DNA of 64,000 nucleotides from Telluria antibiotica (GCF_011682055.1 NZ_JAAQOM010000017.1:1-64000); one strand, 5' to 3'. Counted from the first letter of the stretch, positions 1 to 9,136 are shown. Notes: generated from the sequence alone by a model not told the origin. Numbers and translations: made by a program.

Positions 1-1
1 T

Positions 2-71
2 CCCCGTTCCCCGTTCCCCGTTCCCCGTTCCCCGTTCCCCGTTCCCCGTTTCCCGTTTCCCGTTTCTTGTT
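2..71. repeat. 7-bp tandem microsatellite (CCCCGTT)n
   Basis: Seven perfect head-to-tail copies of CCCCGTT occupy 2-50. Three decayed copies follow (tcccgtt, tcccgtt, tcttgtt) to 71. The array may extend left of the window. It lies downstream of thiL and directly beside a dispersed palindrome at 76-99. No gene is visible in it. Copy number in such arrays commonly varies by slippage. Confidence 0.9.
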
Positions 72-75
72 TGCC

Positions 76-99
76 GTAGGGTGGGCACCCCGTGCCCAC
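76..99. repeat. dispersed palindrome, family GTAGGGTGGGCAC
   Basis: GTAGG is followed by an 8-bp inverted repeat, gtgggcac / gtgcccac (81-88 and 92-99), with a CCC loop. Near-identical or variant copies occur at 9137-9160 (opposite orientation), 9500-9524, 35402-35426 and 40349-40379. This is a REP-like dispersed element, here only 7 bp past the thiL stop codon. It lacks a following T-run, so it is not a canonical terminator. Confidence 0.75.
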
Positions 100-106
100 G
101 CGGAAG

Positions 107-1081
107 CTAGCCCGGACTGAAATGGTCCCAGCCCGCCAACTGCAGGTCGAGCCCAGCACCATCGCCATCGACCAGCCGCAATCCCGCCTCGGCCGTGATC
201 GTGCCCACGCGCGTGACGGCCGTCCCGCTGGCTTCTCCGGCTGCCAGGATCGCCGCGCGCTTGTCCGCCGGCGCCGTGAAGCACAGTTCGTAATCGTCGC
301 CGCCCGCCGCCGCGAACCGGCGGCGCAGCGCGCGCGGCTGGCGGGCCAGTGCCGGCCCCGTGGGCAGCGCGTCCACGTCGAGCACGGCCCCCACGCGCGA
401 TGAGGCCAGGATGTGCTGCAAATCGCCCACGAGGCCGTCCGAGATGTCGAGCGCGGCGTGCGCCAGGCCGCCATCCGCCAGCAGGCGGCCCAGCGCCACG
501 CGTGGCGTCGGCGCGTGCATGCGCTGCGCAGTGGCCGCATGGTCGGCGGCATCCAGCGCGACTTCGCTGCGGCGCGCGGCCAGCCACAGGCGCGCGTCAC
601 CCAGGGTGCCCGAGATCCAGACGTCGTCGCCCGCGCGCGCGGCGTCGCGGCGCAGCGCCCGGCCAGGGGCCAGTTCGCCGAAGATCGTGATGCAGACGTT
701 CAGCGGGCCCTTGGTCGTGTCGCCGCCCACGAGCTCGCAGCCGTGGGCGTCGGCCAGCGCGAACAGGCCGCGCGAAAAGCCGTCCAGCCAGTCGGGGTCG
801 GCCGCCGGCAGCGCCAGCGCGAGGGTGAAGCCGAGCGGCGCGGCGCCCATCGCGGCGAGGTCGGACAGGTTCACGGCCAGGCATTTGTGGCCCAGCAGCA
901 GCGGGTCGGCGCCGGCGAAGAAATGGCGGTCCTCGACGAGCATGTCGGACGAGACGGCCAGCAGCTTGCCGGGCGTGGGCGCGAGCAGGGCGCAGTCGTC
1001 GCCGACGCCGAGGACGGTGTTGGCGCCGGGTGCGCGGTCGCGCTGGAAGTAGCGTTTGATGAGATCGAATTCGGAGAGCAT
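107..1081 (-). CDS. thiL: thiamine-monophosphate kinase
   Basis: ThiL phosphorylates thiamine monophosphate to thiamine diphosphate with ATP, the last step of cofactor synthesis, in the cytosol. The 324-residue length is normal for the family. The N-terminus (EFDLIKRYF), the GVGDDCA segment that contributes Mg-ATP ligands, the SSDMLVEDRHF segment, NLSDLAAMGA, the VGGDTT motif and the C-terminal GGDDYELCF motif are all typical of the PurM/ThiL fold. The start at 1081 fits the conserved N-terminus. It is the last complete gene at the left edge on this strand. A broken regulator gene lies directly upstream, so its promoter is probably within 1082-1100 or inside that pseudogene. Family assignment is secure. 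Confidence 0.95.
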   Translation of the reverse strand: MLSEFDLIKRYFQRDRAPGANTVLGVGDDCALLAPTPGKLLAVSSDMLVEDRHFFAGADPLLLGHKCLAVNLSDLAAMGAAPLGFTLALALPAADPDWLDGFSRGLFALADAHGCELVGGDTTKGPLNVCITIFGELAPGRALRRDAARAGDDVWISGTLGDARLWLAARRSEVALDAADHAATAQRMHAPTPRVALGRLLADGGLAHAALDISDGLVGDLQHILASSRVGAVLDVDALPTGPALARQPRALRRRFAAAGGDDYELCFTAPADKRAAILAAGEASGTAVTRVGTITAEAGLRLVDGDGAGLDLQLAGWDHFSPG

Positions 1082-1090
1082 CCCGAGATT

Positions 1091-1774
1091 CTAATCCGGG
1101 ACGCCCGTCAGGCGGCAACCGCTGCCGGCGCCGCCGCGCGCGCCGCGCGCCATGCGCAGCTGGGTCAGCACGTCGGCCGGCGGCATCCCGCACAGGCGCG
1201 CGAACAGGCGCGCGACATGTGGCAGGCCTCGGCCAGGTCTTCCACCTTCCACGCCCGCTCGGGCGGCTCCAGCATCCGGGCCAGTGCATTGCCGAGACGG
1301 CGGTCGGCGAGGACGGCGAACTGGCCGGGTGCGGTGCCATCCGTGCCGGCCAGCCAGGCGCGCAGCAGCAGCGCGAACAGGGCGCCGGACAGCTGTGCCA
1401 CGACGACGTCGCTGCCGGGCCGGACCGACGTCGTCTCGTGCTGCAGCAGCCGCACGAGGGCATGCAGGCCGGGGAAGTCGTCGGCGCGGCTGGCGCGCAC
1501 GGCCATCACGTCGGGCAGGGCACGCACGAGGGCCTGGCGCGCGGCGCCTTCGAAGACGAAGCTGCCGCACAGGATCGCGGTACCGGGGCCCGCACCGCCA
1601 TTGCCCATGCGTTGCAGCGGCCCGTCCGCGGCGAGCGGGCGCACCGGCGCGGCGTCCGTGGCGGGACCCGCGTGCAGCCGGTTCGTCCAGCACCCAGGAC
1701 GCGGCCAGCTCGCAGCGGATGTCGAGCGACGTGCGAATCGTGTACGGCGAGAGGAGGCGGCTCAATGTGTCCAC
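1091..1774 (-). pseudogene. decayed AraC-family transcriptional regulator
   Basis: Three pieces in different reading frames together resemble one AraC-type regulator with an N-terminal cupin domain. The first begins at a GTG at 1774 (VDTLSRLLSPYTIRTSLDIR, then CELAASWVLDEPAA). The middle piece, about 1644-1190, carries the end of the sensor domain and the start of the helix-turn-helix (VLADRRLGNALARMLEPP, then WKVEDLAEACHMSRA). The end returns to the first frame (ARLFARLCGMPPADVLTQLRMARGA) and stops at 1091 before the second HTH helix pair is complete. At least two frameshifts, a shortened sensor domain and a truncated C-terminus make function unlikely. Cupin_6/AraC regulators of this kind usually control a neighbouring oxidoreductase, and none is adjacent. 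Confidence 0.7.
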
Positions 1775-1988
1775 GTGGTATCCGAATGAGACGATCGGAA
1801 AAATTATGGCAGCAACTCGGCATTCATTGTGCAAGCGGCGGCGTTTAGCCCGGCGGCCCTCGAGGCACTGCCGCACTTTGGTGAGAAACTGGTGGACACA
1901 GGCCATGGCGGGCTGCTCCGCCATGCTACCCGCCCTTGGTCGCTGCTGTCGATACCAAGAAATACGTAGACGGAGGACCGTGACACTC

Positions 1989-1997
1989 TGCTAAAAT
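1989..1997 (+). promoter_or_regulatory. extended -10 promoter for maeB
   Basis: TGCTAAAAT (TG at 1989-1990, -10 hexamer TAAAAT at 1992-1997) lies 37 bp before the maeB start codon. No good -35 hexamer is visible about 17 bp upstream, consistent with an extended -10 promoter. The assignment rests on sequence alone. Confidence 0.4.
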
Positions 1998-2033
1998 CGT
2001 AGACCCCCCGTCAGTTCAGGAAGGCAGCAAAGC

Positions 2034-4346
2034 ATGGATTCGTCAATCGATAAAAAAGAAGAATTACGTCAACAACTGCGGGCTGCCGCGCTCGAGTACC
2101 ACCAGTTTCCCACGCCCGGCAAGATCGCCGTCACGCCGACCAAGTCGGTCCTGAACCAGCGCGACCTGGCCCTGGCGTACTCGCCGGGCGTCGCCGCACC
2201 CTGCGAAGAAATCGTCAAGGACCCGTCCACGGCCTATAAGTACACGGCGCGCGGCAACCTCGTCGCCGTGATCTCGAACGGCACCGCCGTGCTCGGCCTG
2301 GGCAATATCGGCCCGCTGGCCTCGAAACCGGTCATGGAAGGCAAGGGCGTGCTGTTCAAGAAGTTCGCCGGCATCGACGTGTTCGACATCGAGATCAACG
2401 AAAACGATCCGGACAAGCTGATCGAAGTCATCGCCGCGCTGGAGCCGACGTTCGGCGGCGTGAACCTCGAGGACATCAAGGCGCCCGAGTGCTTCTACAT
2501 CGAGCGCAAGCTGCGCGAGCGCATGAAGATCCCCGTCTTCCACGACGACCAGCACGGCACCGCGATCATCGTCGGCGCCGCCATCCTGAACGGCCTGAAG
2601 GTCGTCAATAAAGATCTCAAGAAGTGCAAGCTGGTGGTGTCCGGCGCGGGCGCGGCGGCGCTGGCCTGCCTCGACCTGATCGTCGACCTCGGCTTCCCGA
2701 TCGAGAACATCTACGTGACCGACCTGGCCGGCGTCGTCTACAAGGGCCGCACCGAGCTGATGGACCCGGACAAGGAACGCTTCGCGCAAGACACGCCGGC
2801 CCGCTCGCTGGCCGAGATCATCCCCGACGCCGACATCTTCCTGGGCCTGTCCGCCGGCGGCGTGCTGAAGCCGGACATGGTCGCGAAGATGGCGCCGAAC
2901 CCGCTGATCCTGGCACTCGCCAACCCGAACCCGGAAATTCTGCCGGAAGACGCGAAGGCCGTCCGCAACGACGTCATCATCGCCACCGGCCGTTCGGACT
3001 ACCCGAACCAGGTTAACAACGTGCTGTGCTTCCCGTACATGTTCCGCGGCGCGCTGGACTGCGGCGCGACGACGATCACGCGCGAGATGGAAATCGCCGT
3101 CGTGCACGCGATCGCCGACCTGGCCCACGCCGAGCAGTCGGACATCGTGGCGTCCGCGTACGGCATCTCGAACCTGTCGTTCGGCCCGGAATACCTGATC
3201 CCGATGCCGTTCGACCCGCGCCTGTTGACGCACATCGCGCCGGCCGTCGCCAAGGCCGCGATGGACGGCGGCGTCGCCACCCGTCCGATCGCCGACCTGG
3301 CTGCCTACGCCGAGAGCCTGCAGCAATTCGTCTACCGCAGCGGCAGCTTCATGAAGCCGCTGTTCCAGATCGCCAAGACCGCGCCGGCCGAACGCAAGCG
3401 CATCGTCTTCGCCGAGGGTGAGGAAGAGCGCGTGCTGCGCGCCGTGCAGGTCGTCGTCGACGAGAACCTTGCCCGGCCGATCCTCGTCGGTCGTCCGGCC
3501 GTGCTGGAAAAACGCATCGAGAAATTCGGCCTGCGCCTGAAGCTGGGCAAGCACTTCGACGTCATCAACCCCGACTTCGACGAGCGCTACCGCGATTACT
3601 GGCAGTCGTACCACCAGATGGTCATGCGCAAGGGCATCACGGAAGACCTCGCCAAACTGGCGATGCGCCGCCGTCACACGCTCATCGGCGCGATGATGAT
3701 CCACAAGGGCGACGCCGACGGCATGATCTGCGGCACGTACGGGACGACCGACGTGCACCTGCAGTACATCGACCAGGTGCTGGGCAAGCGTGCCGGCGCC
3801 AACGTCTATGCGGCGCTGAATTTCATCATCACGCAGGAACGCCAGCTGGCGATGGTCGACACGCACGTCAACGAGAACCCGACGGCGGAAGAGCTGGCCG
3901 AGATCACGCTGATGGCGGCCGAGGAACTGGAACGCCTGGGCATCAACCCGCGCGTGGCATTGCTGTCGCATTCGAACTTCGGTACGTCGAACAGCGCGTC
4001 CGCGAAGAAGATGCGCGCGGCGCTGGCCCTGATCCAGCAGAAGGCCCCGGCCCTGGAAGTCGACGGCGAGATGCACGGCGACACGGCGCTCGACTCGAAG
4101 CTGCGCGCCAAGATCATGCCGCAGTCGACGCTCAAGGGCGACGCCAACCTGCTCGTCATGCCGAACATCGAAGCCGCGAACATCGCCTACAACGTCGTCA
4201 AGACGGCGGCCGGCAGCGGCGTGGCCATCGGCCCCGTGCTGCTGGGCTGCGCGCGTCCCGTGCACATCCTGACGCCGTCGGCCACCGTGCGCCGTATCGT
4301 CAACATGACGGCCCTGTGCGTCGTCGATGCCGTCTCGGAGCGCTGA
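2034..4346 (+). CDS. maeB: NADP-dependent malic enzyme (malic/PTA fusion)
   Basis: This enzyme oxidatively decarboxylates malate to pyruvate with reduction of NADP, supplying NADPH and pyruvate during growth on C4 acids. At 770 residues it has the MaeB layout: malic N-domain with the TPGKIAVTPTK and DLALAYSPGVA segments (about 25-60), FHDDQHGTAI (about 170), a Rossmann NAD(P) domain (VVSGAGAAALACL, about 200), and a C-terminal phosphotransacetylase-like domain from about 430 (ERKRIVFAEGEEERVLRAV) to the end. In the family the PTA-like domain is regulatory, binding acetyl-CoA, rather than catalytic. The start is supported by GGAAGG about 10 bp upstream. It is a single-gene unit with a clear terminator at 4386-4415. 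Confidence 0.96.
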   Translation: MDSSIDKKEELRQQLRAAALEYHQFPTPGKIAVTPTKSVLNQRDLALAYSPGVAAPCEEIVKDPSTAYKYTARGNLVAVISNGTAVLGLGNIGPLASKPVMEGKGVLFKKFAGIDVFDIEINENDPDKLIEVIAALEPTFGGVNLEDIKAPECFYIERKLRERMKIPVFHDDQHGTAIIVGAAILNGLKVVNKDLKKCKLVVSGAGAAALACLDLIVDLGFPIENIYVTDLAGVVYKGRTELMDPDKERFAQDTPARSLAEIIPDADIFLGLSAGGVLKPDMVAKMAPNPLILALANPNPEILPEDAKAVRNDVIIATGRSDYPNQVNNVLCFPYMFRGALDCGATTITREMEIAVVHAIADLAHAEQSDIVASAYGISNLSFGPEYLIPMPFDPRLLTHIAPAVAKAAMDGGVATRPIADLAAYAESLQQFVYRSGSFMKPLFQIAKTAPAERKRIVFAEGEEERVLRAVQVVVDENLARPILVGRPAVLEKRIEKFGLRLKLGKHFDVINPDFDERYRDYWQSYHQMVMRKGITEDLAKLAMRRRHTLIGAMMIHKGDADGMICGTYGTTDVHLQYIDQVLGKRAGANVYAALNFIITQERQLAMVDTHVNENPTAEELAEITLMAAEELERLGINPRVALLSHSNFGTSNSASAKKMRAALALIQQKAPALEVDGEMHGDTALDSKLRAKIMPQSTLKGDANLLVMPNIEAANIAYNVVKTAAGSGVAIGPVLLGCARPVHILTPSATVRRIVNMTALCVVDAVSER

Positions 4347-4385
4347 CACAGTGCTGTAGTAGATTCGTCACCGGTAGTAACATCC

Positions 4386-4415
4386 GACAAAAGGGCCCAT
4401 CCGGGCCCTTTTGTC
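4386..4415 (+). terminator. Rho-independent terminator after maeB
   Basis: A perfect 13-bp stem, gacaaaagggccc (4386-4398) and gggcccttttgtc (4403-4415), flanks an ATCC loop. The stem contains the T-tract on both strands. It lies 40 bp after the maeB stop codon. Confidence 0.85.
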
Positions 4416-4696
4416 ATTCAACTGTAGAAATTTCTTACAAATCGTGAACATGTAATAAAGCTTGAGTAACAAGTAACAATGCGTAATCACGCGCCGTCTT
4501 TTCGAGGTTTCAGTCCATAATAGACGAGTACTTATTGTTTATTTTGCATCTTTTATGCGGTGCAAGACATAAGTGAATTCGCGGCAACGTGGCTGTATCG
4601 GAGTGTTATTTCCTCCGTGCCACCGCGTCCGATGTCCCGTGCCGTTCCCAAGGCGGTCGCGGCTGTCGCTACGGATCACCAATTGACACCAAGAAC
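4416..4696. other. AT-rich intergenic region before the glycan operon
   Basis: This 281-bp stretch holds no credible gene. It is distinctly AT-richer than its surroundings between about 4430 and 4560, as expected for a promoter region of the downstream gmd operon. No clean -35/-10 pair, operator or riboswitch-like structure was recognised. A longer in-frame extension of gmd back to 4589 exists but lacks family similarity. Confidence 0.5.
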
Positions 4697-5740
4697 ATGC
4701 AGACTACGAAAACGGCCGTGATCACCGGCATTACCGGCCAGGACGGCGCCTACCTGGCGCAACTGCTCCTCGACAAGGGCTATCGCGTGACGGGCACGTT
4801 TCGTCGGTCCAGCTCGGTCAACTTCTGGCGGATCGCCGAGCTCGGTATCGAGCAACACCCGAACCTGTCCCTCGTCGAATACGACCTCACCGACCTCGCG
4901 TCGAGCATCCGCCTGATCGAATCCACCCGTCCGGACGAGGTGTACAACCTGGCCGCGCAAAGCTTCGTCGGCGTCTCGTTCGACCAGCCCATCACCACCG
5001 CATCGATCACGGGCCTGGGCGCCGTGAACCTGCTGGAAGCGATCCGCATCGTGCATCCGAAAGCGCGCTTCTACCAGGCGTCGACGTCCGAGATGTTCGG
5101 CAAGGTGCAGGCCGTGCCGCAGGTCGAGTCGACGCCGTTCTACCCGCGCAGCCCGTACGGCGTGGCCAAGCTGTATGCCCACTGGATGACCGTGAATTAT
5201 CGCGAATCGTACGGTATCTTCGGCAGCTCGGGCATCCTGTTCAACCACGAGTCGCCGCTGCGCGGCCGCGAATTCGTCACCCGCAAGATCACGGACGCCG
5301 TCGCCAGGATCGTCCTGAACAAGCTCGACGTGCTGGAACTGGGCAACCTGGACGCCAAGCGCGACTGGGGCTATGCGCGCGAATACGTGGAAGGCATGTG
5401 GCGCATCCTGCAGGCCGCCGAGCCGGACACGTTCGTGCTCGCGACCAACCGCACGGAAACCGTGCGCGACTTCGTGACCATGGCCTTCCGCGGCGCCAAC
5501 CTGGACGTGGAGTGGAAAGGCGCGGGCGAACAGGAGACTGGCCATTGCGCCCGTACCGGCAAGCTGCTCGTGCGCGTGTCGCCGAAGTTCTACCGCCCGG
5601 CCGAGGTCGACCTGCTGATCGGCGACCCGTCGAAGGCGCAGCGCGAGCTGGCCTGGAAGGCCGAGACGTCGCTGGAACGGCTGTGCCAGATGATGGTCGA
5701 CGCCGACCTGCGCCGCAATGAATCCGGTTTCTCGTTCTGA
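4697..5740 (+). CDS. gmd: GDP-mannose 4,6-dehydratase
   Basis: Gmd converts GDP-D-mannose to GDP-4-keto-6-deoxy-D-mannose, the branch point to GDP-rhamnose, GDP-fucose and related sugars. The 347-residue protein is an extended SDR. It starts with AVITGITGQDGAYLAQLLL (NADP-binding GxxGxxG), carries the RRSS segment specific to Gmd, and has the catalytic STSEMFG (Ser/Thr and Glu), the YGVAK Tyr-Lys pair and the FNHESPLRGREFVTRKI signature. The start at 4697 places the Rossmann motif directly at the N-terminus. An upstream in-frame ATG at 4589 would add 36 residues with no family match. It is the first gene of a four-gene operon and overlaps the next gene by 23 bp. Confidence 0.95.
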   Translation: MQTTKTAVITGITGQDGAYLAQLLLDKGYRVTGTFRRSSSVNFWRIAELGIEQHPNLSLVEYDLTDLASSIRLIESTRPDEVYNLAAQSFVGVSFDQPITTASITGLGAVNLLEAIRIVHPKARFYQASTSEMFGKVQAVPQVESTPFYPRSPYGVAKLYAHWMTVNYRESYGIFGSSGILFNHESPLRGREFVTRKITDAVARIVLNKLDVLELGNLDAKRDWGYAREYVEGMWRILQAAEPDTFVLATNRTETVRDFVTMAFRGANLDVEWKGAGEQETGHCARTGKLLVRVSPKFYRPAEVDLLIGDPSKAQRELAWKAETSLERLCQMMVDADLRRNESGFSF

Positions 5741-6695
5741 CGTGCACGGCATGGCCACGGAAGACATCGTCCGCATGGGTGAACGCCACGACGAACCTCG
5801 CGAGGGGGAGGGTGGACGCGCCCTGATCACGGGCCTGCGCGGCTTCACGGGCCGCTACATGGCGCGGGAACTGGCTGCGGCGGGCTATCGAGTCTACGGC
5901 ACCGTACAGCCGGGCGCGGAGACGGGCCCGGATGTCTTCGCGGCCGACTTGCTCGACCGCGCCGCGCTGGCGGCCGTCGTCGAAGAGGTACGGCCGGACG
6001 TCGTCGTGCACCTGGCCGCGATCGCGTTCGTCGCCCACGACAATGCCGAGCAAATGTACCGCGTCAACGTGGCCGGTACCCGCAACCTGCTGGAAGCGCT
6101 GGCACAGGGCGCGCACAAGCCGTCATGCGTGCTGCTGCCCTCGTCGGCCAATATCTACGGCAACGCCTCGGTGCCCGTCATCGACGAATCCGTCGCGCCC
6201 GCGCCCGCCAACGACTACGCCGTCAGCAAGCTCGCGATGGAATACATGGCGCGCCTGTGGATGGCCAGGCTGCCGATCGTGATCGCGCGGCCGTTCAACT
6301 ACACGGGCGTCGGCCAGCACGAGGTCTTCCTGCTGCCGAAGATCGTGTCCCACTTCCGCAAGGGCGCGCACCGCATCGAACTGGGCAACCTCGCGATCGC
6401 CCGCGATTTTTCCGACGTGCGCATGGTCGTGAAGAGCTACCGCCGCCTGCTCGCGGCGGCGCCGGCCGGGGGAGTGTTCAACATTTGCTCCGGCCGCTCG
6501 CATTCGCTCGAGAGCGTGATCGACATGATGAGCGACATCGCCGGCTACCGCATCGACGTGCACGTCAACCCGGCCTTCGTGCGCGCCGGCGACGTGGCGA
6601 CGCTCACCGGCAGCAACGCCAAGCTGACGGGCGTGATCGGGGCCGTCGCCTCGCCGCCGCTGGTCGACACGCTGCGCTGGATGTACGAGGCGTGA
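5718..6695 (+). CDS. rmd: GDP-6-deoxy-4-keto-D-mannose reductase
   Basis: Rmd reduces the Gmd product to GDP-D-rhamnose with NAD(P)H. The protein is an extended SDR of 325 residues with LITGLRGFTGRYMAREL near residue 37, HLAAIAFV, a serine-rich active-site strand (LLPSSANIYG), the YAVSKLAMEY catalytic Tyr-Lys, and ARPFNYTGVGQ, which is typical of Rmd rather than fucose synthase. About 30 residues precede the Rossmann motif, longer than usual, so a start at 5751 or 5775 is possible. The listed ATG overlaps gmd. Pairing with gmd supports D-rhamnose over L-fucose, since the fucose enzyme WcaG (Fcl) has a different signature. The alternative, 6-deoxy-D-talose synthesis, cannot be excluded from sequence. 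Confidence 0.85.
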   Translation: MNPVSRSDVHGMATEDIVRMGERHDEPREGEGGRALITGLRGFTGRYMARELAAAGYRVYGTVQPGAETGPDVFAADLLDRAALAAVVEEVRPDVVVHLAAIAFVAHDNAEQMYRVNVAGTRNLLEALAQGAHKPSCVLLPSSANIYGNASVPVIDESVAPAPANDYAVSKLAMEYMARLWMARLPIVIARPFNYTGVGQHEVFLLPKIVSHFRKGAHRIELGNLAIARDFSDVRMVVKSYRRLLAAAPAGGVFNICSGRSHSLESVIDMMSDIAGYRIDVHVNPAFVRAGDVATLTGSNAKLTGVIGAVASPPLVDTLRWMYEA

Positions 6696-6700
6696 GCACG

Positions 6701-7957
6701 ATGCAGACCGGCCAGGACAACACCATGATCGAACTGGGCCTCCCCAAACGACGAGCGGTCGGCGCTGCCGGCCTCCACGACCACCTCCGCACGCTGGTCA
6801 GTACCGCCGAGGCCGCGAACGACGCGCTGGCGTTGCCCGACCTGCGCATCGGCCTGGGCACGACCATGATCGAACCTGCGTACACGGGCGGCCACCTGGA
6901 CGGCATCGGCGTTTATACGCAGGCGTTGCTGCGCCACCTGCCCCGGGCCGGTTGCGCGCTGCTGCCGTATTCCTGGCCGCGCGTGCGCGGCGCCGCCGCC
7001 ATCACGGCGGGCGCGGCGCTGCCCCATTCGTTCGAGCGCGCGTCGTTCGTCGACCTCGTGACACCGCGCACGCACCGCGTGCACGTGCCCGTCGACGTGT
7101 TCCACGTCACGGACTACCGCGTCGTGCGCATGGATTGCCCCGTGGTGGCGAGCCTGCACGATGCGCTGCCGGTCAAGCATCCCGAATGGTGCAACCCGAC
7201 TCTGCGCGGCGTGAAGAACTGGCTCCAGCGCAAGGCCGCGCAAAAGGCCGACCACGTGATCGCGCTGTCGCATTTCGCGATCCAGGAACTGGTCGAATGC
7301 TTCGGCATCGACGAGCGCCGCATCACCGTCGTGCCGTGCGGCGTCGACGACGAATGGTTCGACCCGCCGCCGGCCGATGCCGTGGCGGCGACGCTGCGGG
7401 TCAATGGTTTGCGGCCGGGTTATTTCCTGTTCGTGGGCACGCTGCAGCCGCGCAAGAACGTCGAGCGCTTGCTGGACGCCTACCTGTCGCTGCCGGCCGT
7501 CGTGCGCGCGGAACGCCAGCTCGTCATCGTCGGCAGTGCCGGCGCGCGTTCCGACGACGTGCTGCGCCGCATCGCGGCCGCCGTGCAGGACGGCGCCGAC
7601 GTCGTCTGGCTGAACCACCTCGTCGACAACGCCGACCTGCGCCACGTGTACGCGGGCGCGGGCGTCTTCGTGTTCGCCTCGCTGTACGAAGGCTTCGGCA
7701 TCCCGGTCGTGGAAGCGTTCGCATCAGGCGTTCCCGTCGTCGCGTCGAACACGACGTCGCTGCCGGAAGTGACGGCCGGCGCGGCGCTCGACGTCGATCC
7801 GCTCGACACGGGCGCGATCGCCGACGCGATGCTCACCCTGGCGCGCGAACCCGCCGCGCGGGCGCGCTGCATCGCGGCCGGTCGCGCGCGGGCGGCCCAG
7901 CTGACGTGGGCCGAGACGGCGCGCCAGACGGCCGCCGTCTACCGCGCCCTGGTCTAA
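6701..7957 (+). CDS. GT4 glycosyltransferase
   Basis: This is a cytosolic GT-B glycosyltransferase of family 4, expected to move a sugar from a nucleotide donor to a membrane-linked glycan. In its 418 residues the N-terminal half contains an acceptor-side GGHLDGIGVYTQAL segment. The C-terminal half has the donor-site pattern FVGTLQPRKNVERLLDAY (about 240) and the E-x7-E motif in SLYEGFGIPVVEAFASGVPVV (about 325-345), with TSLPEV following. It starts 5 bp after rmd; a GTG at 6692 overlapping the rmd stop codon is an alternative. Donor and acceptor cannot be read from sequence. Operon position makes a GDP-D-rhamnose or GDP-mannose donor likely. Confidence 0.85.
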   Translation: MQTGQDNTMIELGLPKRRAVGAAGLHDHLRTLVSTAEAANDALALPDLRIGLGTTMIEPAYTGGHLDGIGVYTQALLRHLPRAGCALLPYSWPRVRGAAAITAGAALPHSFERASFVDLVTPRTHRVHVPVDVFHVTDYRVVRMDCPVVASLHDALPVKHPEWCNPTLRGVKNWLQRKAAQKADHVIALSHFAIQELVECFGIDERRITVVPCGVDDEWFDPPPADAVAATLRVNGLRPGYFLFVGTLQPRKNVERLLDAYLSLPAVVRAERQLVIVGSAGARSDDVLRRIAAAVQDGADVVWLNHLVDNADLRHVYAGAGVFVFASLYEGFGIPVVEAFASGVPVVASNTTSLPEVTAGAALDVDPLDTGAIADAMLTLAREPAARARCIAAGRARAAQLTWAETARQTAAVYRALV

Positions 7958-7965
7958 CACGCGCC

Positions 7966-9129
7966 ATGTCCAGCCCCATGCGCGTCCTCCATTTCTACAA
8001 GACCTATTACCCCGATTCCGTCGGCGGGGTCGAGCAGGTCATCCGCCAGATGTGCGTGAGCACGGGACGCCTGGGGATCACGAACCATGTGCTGTCGCTG
8101 TCGCGTGACCAGAACCTCGAACCGTTCGACTACGAGGGCCACACGGTGCACCGGGTGCCGCTGAATGTCGAAGTGGCGTCGAACGGCGTGTCGGTGCAGG
8201 CGATCGGCGCGCTGGCGCGCATGGCGGCGCAGGCCGACGTCGTGCATTACCACTTCCCGTGGCCGTTCATGGACATGGCGCACTTCCTGGCCCGCATCGA
8301 CAAGCCGACCGTCGTGACGTACCACTCCGACATCGTGCGCCAGAAAACGCTGCTGAAGCTGTACCAGCCGCTGCGGCACCGGTTCCTGCAGAGCGTCGAC
8401 GCGATCGTCGCCACCTCGCCCAACTATCTCGCATCGTCCGCCGTGCTGGATCGCTACCGCGACAAGACGCGCGTCATCGCGTTCGGCCTCGACAGATCCA
8501 GTTATCCGGTGCCGGAGCAGGCGCGCCTGGACCACTGGCGCGCGCGTGTGGGACAGAAATTCTTCCTGTTCGTCGGCGTGCTGCGCTACTACAAGGGCTT
8601 GCACATCCTGCTCGACGCCGTGGCGGGCACCGACTATCCGGTCGTGATCGTCGGCGCCGGGCCGATCGAGGCGGAGCTCAAGGCGCGCGCCGCGAGGCTG
8701 GGCCTCAAGCACGTGCAATTCGTCGGCGCCGTCGACGACCATGACAAGGCCGCGCTGCTGGACCTTTGCTACGCCGTCGCCTTTCCTTCGCACCTGCGTT
8801 CGGAAGCGTTCGGCATCTCGCTGCTGGAAGGCGCGATGTACGGCAAACCGATGATCTCCAGCGAGATCGGCACGGGCACCACGTACATCAACGTGCACGG
8901 CGAGACAGGGCTCGTGGTGCCGCCGTCCGACCATGAGGCCCTGCGCGCCGCCATGCAGCGGCTGTGGAACGACCCGCGCATGGCGCGGGAGATGGGGCAA
9001 CGCGCCGAGGCGCGCTACTGGCAGCTGTTCACGTCGGCGCAGATGGCCGAGAGCTATGCGCGGCTGTACGAGGAACTCGTTGCGCGCAAGGCGGAAGTGC
9101 GGCTCACGGCCGCGGCGCGTGTCGGATAA
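7966..9129 (+). CDS. GT4 glycosyltransferase, mannosyl/rhamnosyl-type
   Basis: A second GT-B family 4 enzyme, 387 residues, starting 8 bp after the previous gene. The N-terminus HFYKTYYPDSVGGVEQVIRQ carries the glycine-rich acceptor loop and DVVHYHFPWP follows near residue 87. The C-terminal donor domain has FVGVLRYYKGLHILLDAV, VIVGAGPIEAELKA and the FGISLLEGAMYGKPMI E-x7-E region, with STSEIGTG-like continuation. The set resembles WbaZ/WbpY-like mannosyl or rhamnosyl transferases that use GDP sugars. It is the last gene of the operon and is followed at once by the tandem repeat array. Exact linkage is unknown. Confidence 0.85.
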   Translation: MSSPMRVLHFYKTYYPDSVGGVEQVIRQMCVSTGRLGITNHVLSLSRDQNLEPFDYEGHTVHRVPLNVEVASNGVSVQAIGALARMAAQADVVHYHFPWPFMDMAHFLARIDKPTVVTYHSDIVRQKTLLKLYQPLRHRFLQSVDAIVATSPNYLASSAVLDRYRDKTRVIAFGLDRSSYPVPEQARLDHWRARVGQKFFLFVGVLRYYKGLHILLDAVAGTDYPVVIVGAGPIEAELKARAARLGLKHVQFVGAVDDHDKAALLDLCYAVAFPSHLRSEAFGISLLEGAMYGKPMISSEIGTGTTYINVHGETGLVVPPSDHEALRAAMQRLWNDPRMAREMGQRAEARYWQLFTSAQMAESYARLYEELVARKAEVRLTAAARVG

Positions 9130-9136
9130 CTGCATG

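Noticed and set aside
2064..4349. 761-codon open frame antisense to maeB
   Set aside because: High GC at third positions opens the opposite strand; composition is His/Arg/Asp-rich without domains, and maeB is unmistakable.
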